A stretch of DNA of 6,410 nt from Oscillospiraceae bacterium (GTDB lineage: Bacteria; Bacillota; Clostridia; Oscillospirales; Oscillospiraceae): the NCBI GenBank assembly GCA_031272845.1, contig JAISTA010000008.1, forward strand, positions 1 through 6,410, in the 5' to 3' direction. The notes under the pieces were generated by a model that saw nothing but the letters and a program-made list of their open reading frames with translations, was not told where the DNA came from and searched no databases. The position numbers were made by a program, and so were the translations under genes. Position 1 is the first letter of the stretch. Each line of letters begins with the position of its first letter. This document shows positions 5,003 through 6,410 of this stretch, in pieces.

Positions 5003-5971
5003 CTATTCTTCCCAGTAAACGTCTTCGTCGTCGTAAATTTCGTATTCCTCGTCGCCGTCATACTCGTCATCGTCGGCGGCGCGGCGCGGCTCCTCGTCGT
5101 CTATATACTCAAGGGGCTCGTACTCGTCATACTCATCTTCATATTCTGCTTCCGTATCGTCCGCCGGACCATACTCCTTGAAGCTTCCGGCAAGGCGCAG
5201 GCGCTCCTCATATTCAATATCGCGCACAGTCTTTTGGCGCACGCCGGCAATAGCCAGCTGCTTTTGGCGGATCCGCTCTTTTTCGGCCTCTGCGTAGTTG
5301 ACAAAATTGTCTCCGACGACTCCGCCGTTTTCAATCGCGATAACGCGTCCGCCGAAACGGTCCACCAGCGTTCGCTCATGCGTGACGACGAGCATTGTCG
5401 TGCCAAGCTCGTTAATTTTCTTCAAGAGCGTCATTATCTCAAGGCTTCGCGCCGGGTCAAGGTTTCCTGTCGGCTCATCGGCTATCAGAAGCGCAGGGTC
5501 GTTGACGAGCGCACGCGCAATCGCGACGCGCTGCTGCTCTCCGCCGGAAAGCTCCGTCGGATAAGCGCGCTGCTTGTCAGCAAGTCCGACAAGCTGTAGC
5601 ATATACGGCACGCGGCGGCGTATACCGTACTCTCCGCCGTTTTTCGCGCCGATAACGCGCATTGCAAACGCTACGTTTTCATAAACGGTTTTCGTGTCTA
5701 TCAGGCGGAAGTCCTGAAACACAACGCCGATTGAGCGCCGCATATAAGGCAGCCTGCCGCGCCGTATGCGCTGCATGTCGTAGTTTCCGACGGAAATATC
5801 GCCCAGAAAGTCGCGCTCCTCGCCTGTTAAGAGCTTAATAATTGTAGATTTACCCGAGCCGGAGGGACCGACGAGAAATACAAACTCGCCGTCCTTTATG
5901 TCAAACGAAACATCGTGCAGCGCATTTGTGCCGTTCGGATATGTCTTGTAGACGTGATCAAATATTACCAT
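5003..5971 (-). CDS. ftsE: Cell division ATP-binding protein FtsE with long acidic C-terminal tail
   Basis: FtsE is the cytoplasmic ATPase that drives FtsX. The ABC core (about 1-225) is complete: Walker A GPSGSGKST (35-43), Q-loop glutamine Q86 in VFQDFRL, signature LSGGEQQR (141-148), Walker B LLIADEP with catalytic E166, D-loop GNLD (169-172) and switch H198. The opening MVIFDHVYKTYPNGTNAL is typical of the family and supports this start, although no clear Shine-Dalgarno site precedes it. Family members are usually about 220-230 residues; this one has 322. Residues about 226-265 look helical and charged. The last 51 (272-322) contain 29 Asp/Glu and 8 Tyr and are probably disordered. The frame is open and continuous to the stop, 2 bases before ftsX, so the tail is not a frameshift artefact. 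Confidence 0.95.
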   Translation of the reverse strand: MVIFDHVYKTYPNGTNALHDVSFDIKDGEFVFLVGPSGSGKSTIIKLLTGEERDFLGDISVGNYDMQRIRRGRLPYMRRSIGVVFQDFRLIDTKTVYENVAFAMRVIGAKNGGEYGIRRRVPYMLQLVGLADKQRAYPTELSGGEQQRVAIARALVNDPALLIADEPTGNLDPARSLEIMTLLKKINELGTTMLVVTHERTLVDRFGGRVIAIENGGVVGDNFVNYAEAEKERIRQKQLAIAGVRQKTVRDIEYEERLRLAGSFKEYGPADDTEAEYEDEYDEYEPLEYIDDEEPRRAADDDEYDGDEEYEIYDDEDVYWEE

Positions 5972-5978
5972 CGCAAAC

Positions 5979-6005
5979 CGGGCGCAGGTCTTTTGTCCCT
6001 GCCCG
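5979..6005 (-). promoter_or_regulatory. Hairpin just upstream of the ftsE start
   Basis: On the minus strand CGGGCAGG pairs with CCTGCGCCCG through 8 base pairs with a 2-base bulge and a 9-base A-rich loop. The 3' foot of the stem lies 7 bases before the ftsE ATG, where a ribosome site would be expected. The intervening GTTTGCG has no AGGAGG-like match. It may regulate ftsE translation or form a weak 5' stabiliser; the function is inferred from position only. Confidence 0.4.
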
Positions 6006-6016
6006 AAAACCCCTTG

Positions 6017-6041
6017 AAAAATAAAATTACCGGCTTCGCCG
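6017..6041 (-). terminator. Possible weak terminator after the PucR-like gene
   Basis: A short stem, CGGC-gaa-GCCG (6041-6031), is followed after one base by TAATTTTATTTTT (6029-6017). The T-run is good but the stem is only 4 bp, though the C(GAA)G loop is a stable type. It starts 12 bases after the stop of the upstream regulator. If it works, ftsE would need its own promoter in the remaining 45 bases, and I see none, so partial read-through is more likely. Confidence 0.35.
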
Positions 6042-6052
6042 CCGCATTCCCG

Positions 6053-6410
6053 CTACCTTCTGTTAAGGTATTTGTAAACCATCATCGCAATCTTGAATAT
6101 AACCGCGTCGTCAAACTCGCGCAGGTCTAGCCCCGTTATGCGGCGAATGCGGTTCAGTCTGTAAACCAGCGTGTTTCTGTGTATAAACATATTGCGCGAC
6201 GCTTCAGACAAATTGAGGTTGTTTTTGAAGAACGTCTCAACCGTTTCAATCGTGTCGCGGTCTAAATCAGATAGCTTGCCGGTTGTAAACACCTCTGAGA
6301 GAAACATCTCGCAAAGCTTTGTCGGCAGCTGGTACACAAGCCGCCCGATTCCGAGCTGCTCGTAGGTGACGATTTTGGCCTCCGGCGTAAACACCTTGCC
6401 GACCTCAATC
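6053..6410 (-). CDS. PucR/CdaR-type transcriptional regulator, C-terminal part (N terminus outside window)
   Basis: The frame is open to the right edge, so the last 119 or so codons of a longer gene are visible. Reading from the edge, IEVGKVF and YEQLGIGRLVYQLP match the end of the GGDEF-like domain of CdaR-type regulators. They are followed by the C-terminal helix-turn-helix of the PucR family: ETVETFFKNNLNLSEASRNM, then FIHRNTLVYRLNRIRRITGL and DLREFDDAVIFKIAMMV. The HRNTLVYRL stretch is the recognition-helix signature. A GTG at 6392-6394 could mimic a start, but conserved sequence continues upstream of it, so it is internal. Such proteins control sugar-acid or nitrogen genes elsewhere; the target here is unknown. 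It lies 81 bp upstream of ftsE on the same strand and may be co-transcribed. Confidence 0.88.
   Translation of the reverse strand, partial: IEVGKVFTPEAKIVTYEQLGIGRLVYQLPTKLCEMFLSEVFTTGKLSDLDRDTIETVETFFKNNLNLSEASRNMFIHRNTLVYRLNRIRRITGLDLREFDDAVIFKIAMMVYKYLNRR

Noticed and set aside
6392..6394. GTG as the true start of the regulator gene
   Set aside because: Conserved family residues (IEVGK) continue in frame upstream to the window edge, and there is no ribosome site.

Overview
The window looks like a chromosomal segment of a Clostridia-type Bacillota bacterium, probably a gut Oscillospirales or Christensenellales relative. This placement is inference: it rests on a Firmicutes-style L10 leader with an intrinsic-terminator attenuator, strong AGGAGG-type ribosome sites, a PucR/CdaR-type regulator beside ftsEX, and Ala/Pro/Glu-rich protein tails. 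Every supported gene lies on the minus strand, so transcription runs from high to low coordinates.

Read in transcription order, positions 6410-6053 hold the C-terminal end of a PucR/CdaR-type transcriptional regulator. Then come ftsE (5971-5003), ftsX (5000-4095) and a secreted or anchored coiled-coil M23 metallopeptidase (4041-2836). These three form one tight unit. FtsE and FtsX make an ABC-type complex that, in the systems studied, moves a coiled-coil partner outside the membrane to switch on peptidoglycan cleavage at division or elongation. Here the partner carries its own intact zinc active site. The unit ends at a perfect 18-bp hairpin (2766-2807).

Positions 1288-2765 hold no credible protein gene. 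This stretch is a mosaic of repeats: two long, diverged arms in opposite orientation (about 1318-1773 and 2196-2745), a 100-bp tandem duplication inside the right arm, three REP-like palindromic modules, and a pair of about 30-bp direct repeats. It is the most unusual part of the window.

A consensus promoter (TTGACA, 17 bp, TATAAT) then starts the rplJ-rplL operon. Its leader carries the conserved L10-binding motifs and an attenuator hairpin with a T-run, followed by rplJ (1072-440, with a long Ala/Glu/Pro tail) and rplL (334 to the window edge, missing its last residues). L10 and L7/L12 together form the ribosomal stalk and are expected to repress their own synthesis through this leader.

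The likeliest points of novelty are the repeat mosaic, the about 95-residue FtsE extension that ends in an acidic, tyrosine-rich tail, and the lack of an evident Shine-Dalgarno site before ftsE. I see no convincing new defence system, mobile gene or CRISPR array.
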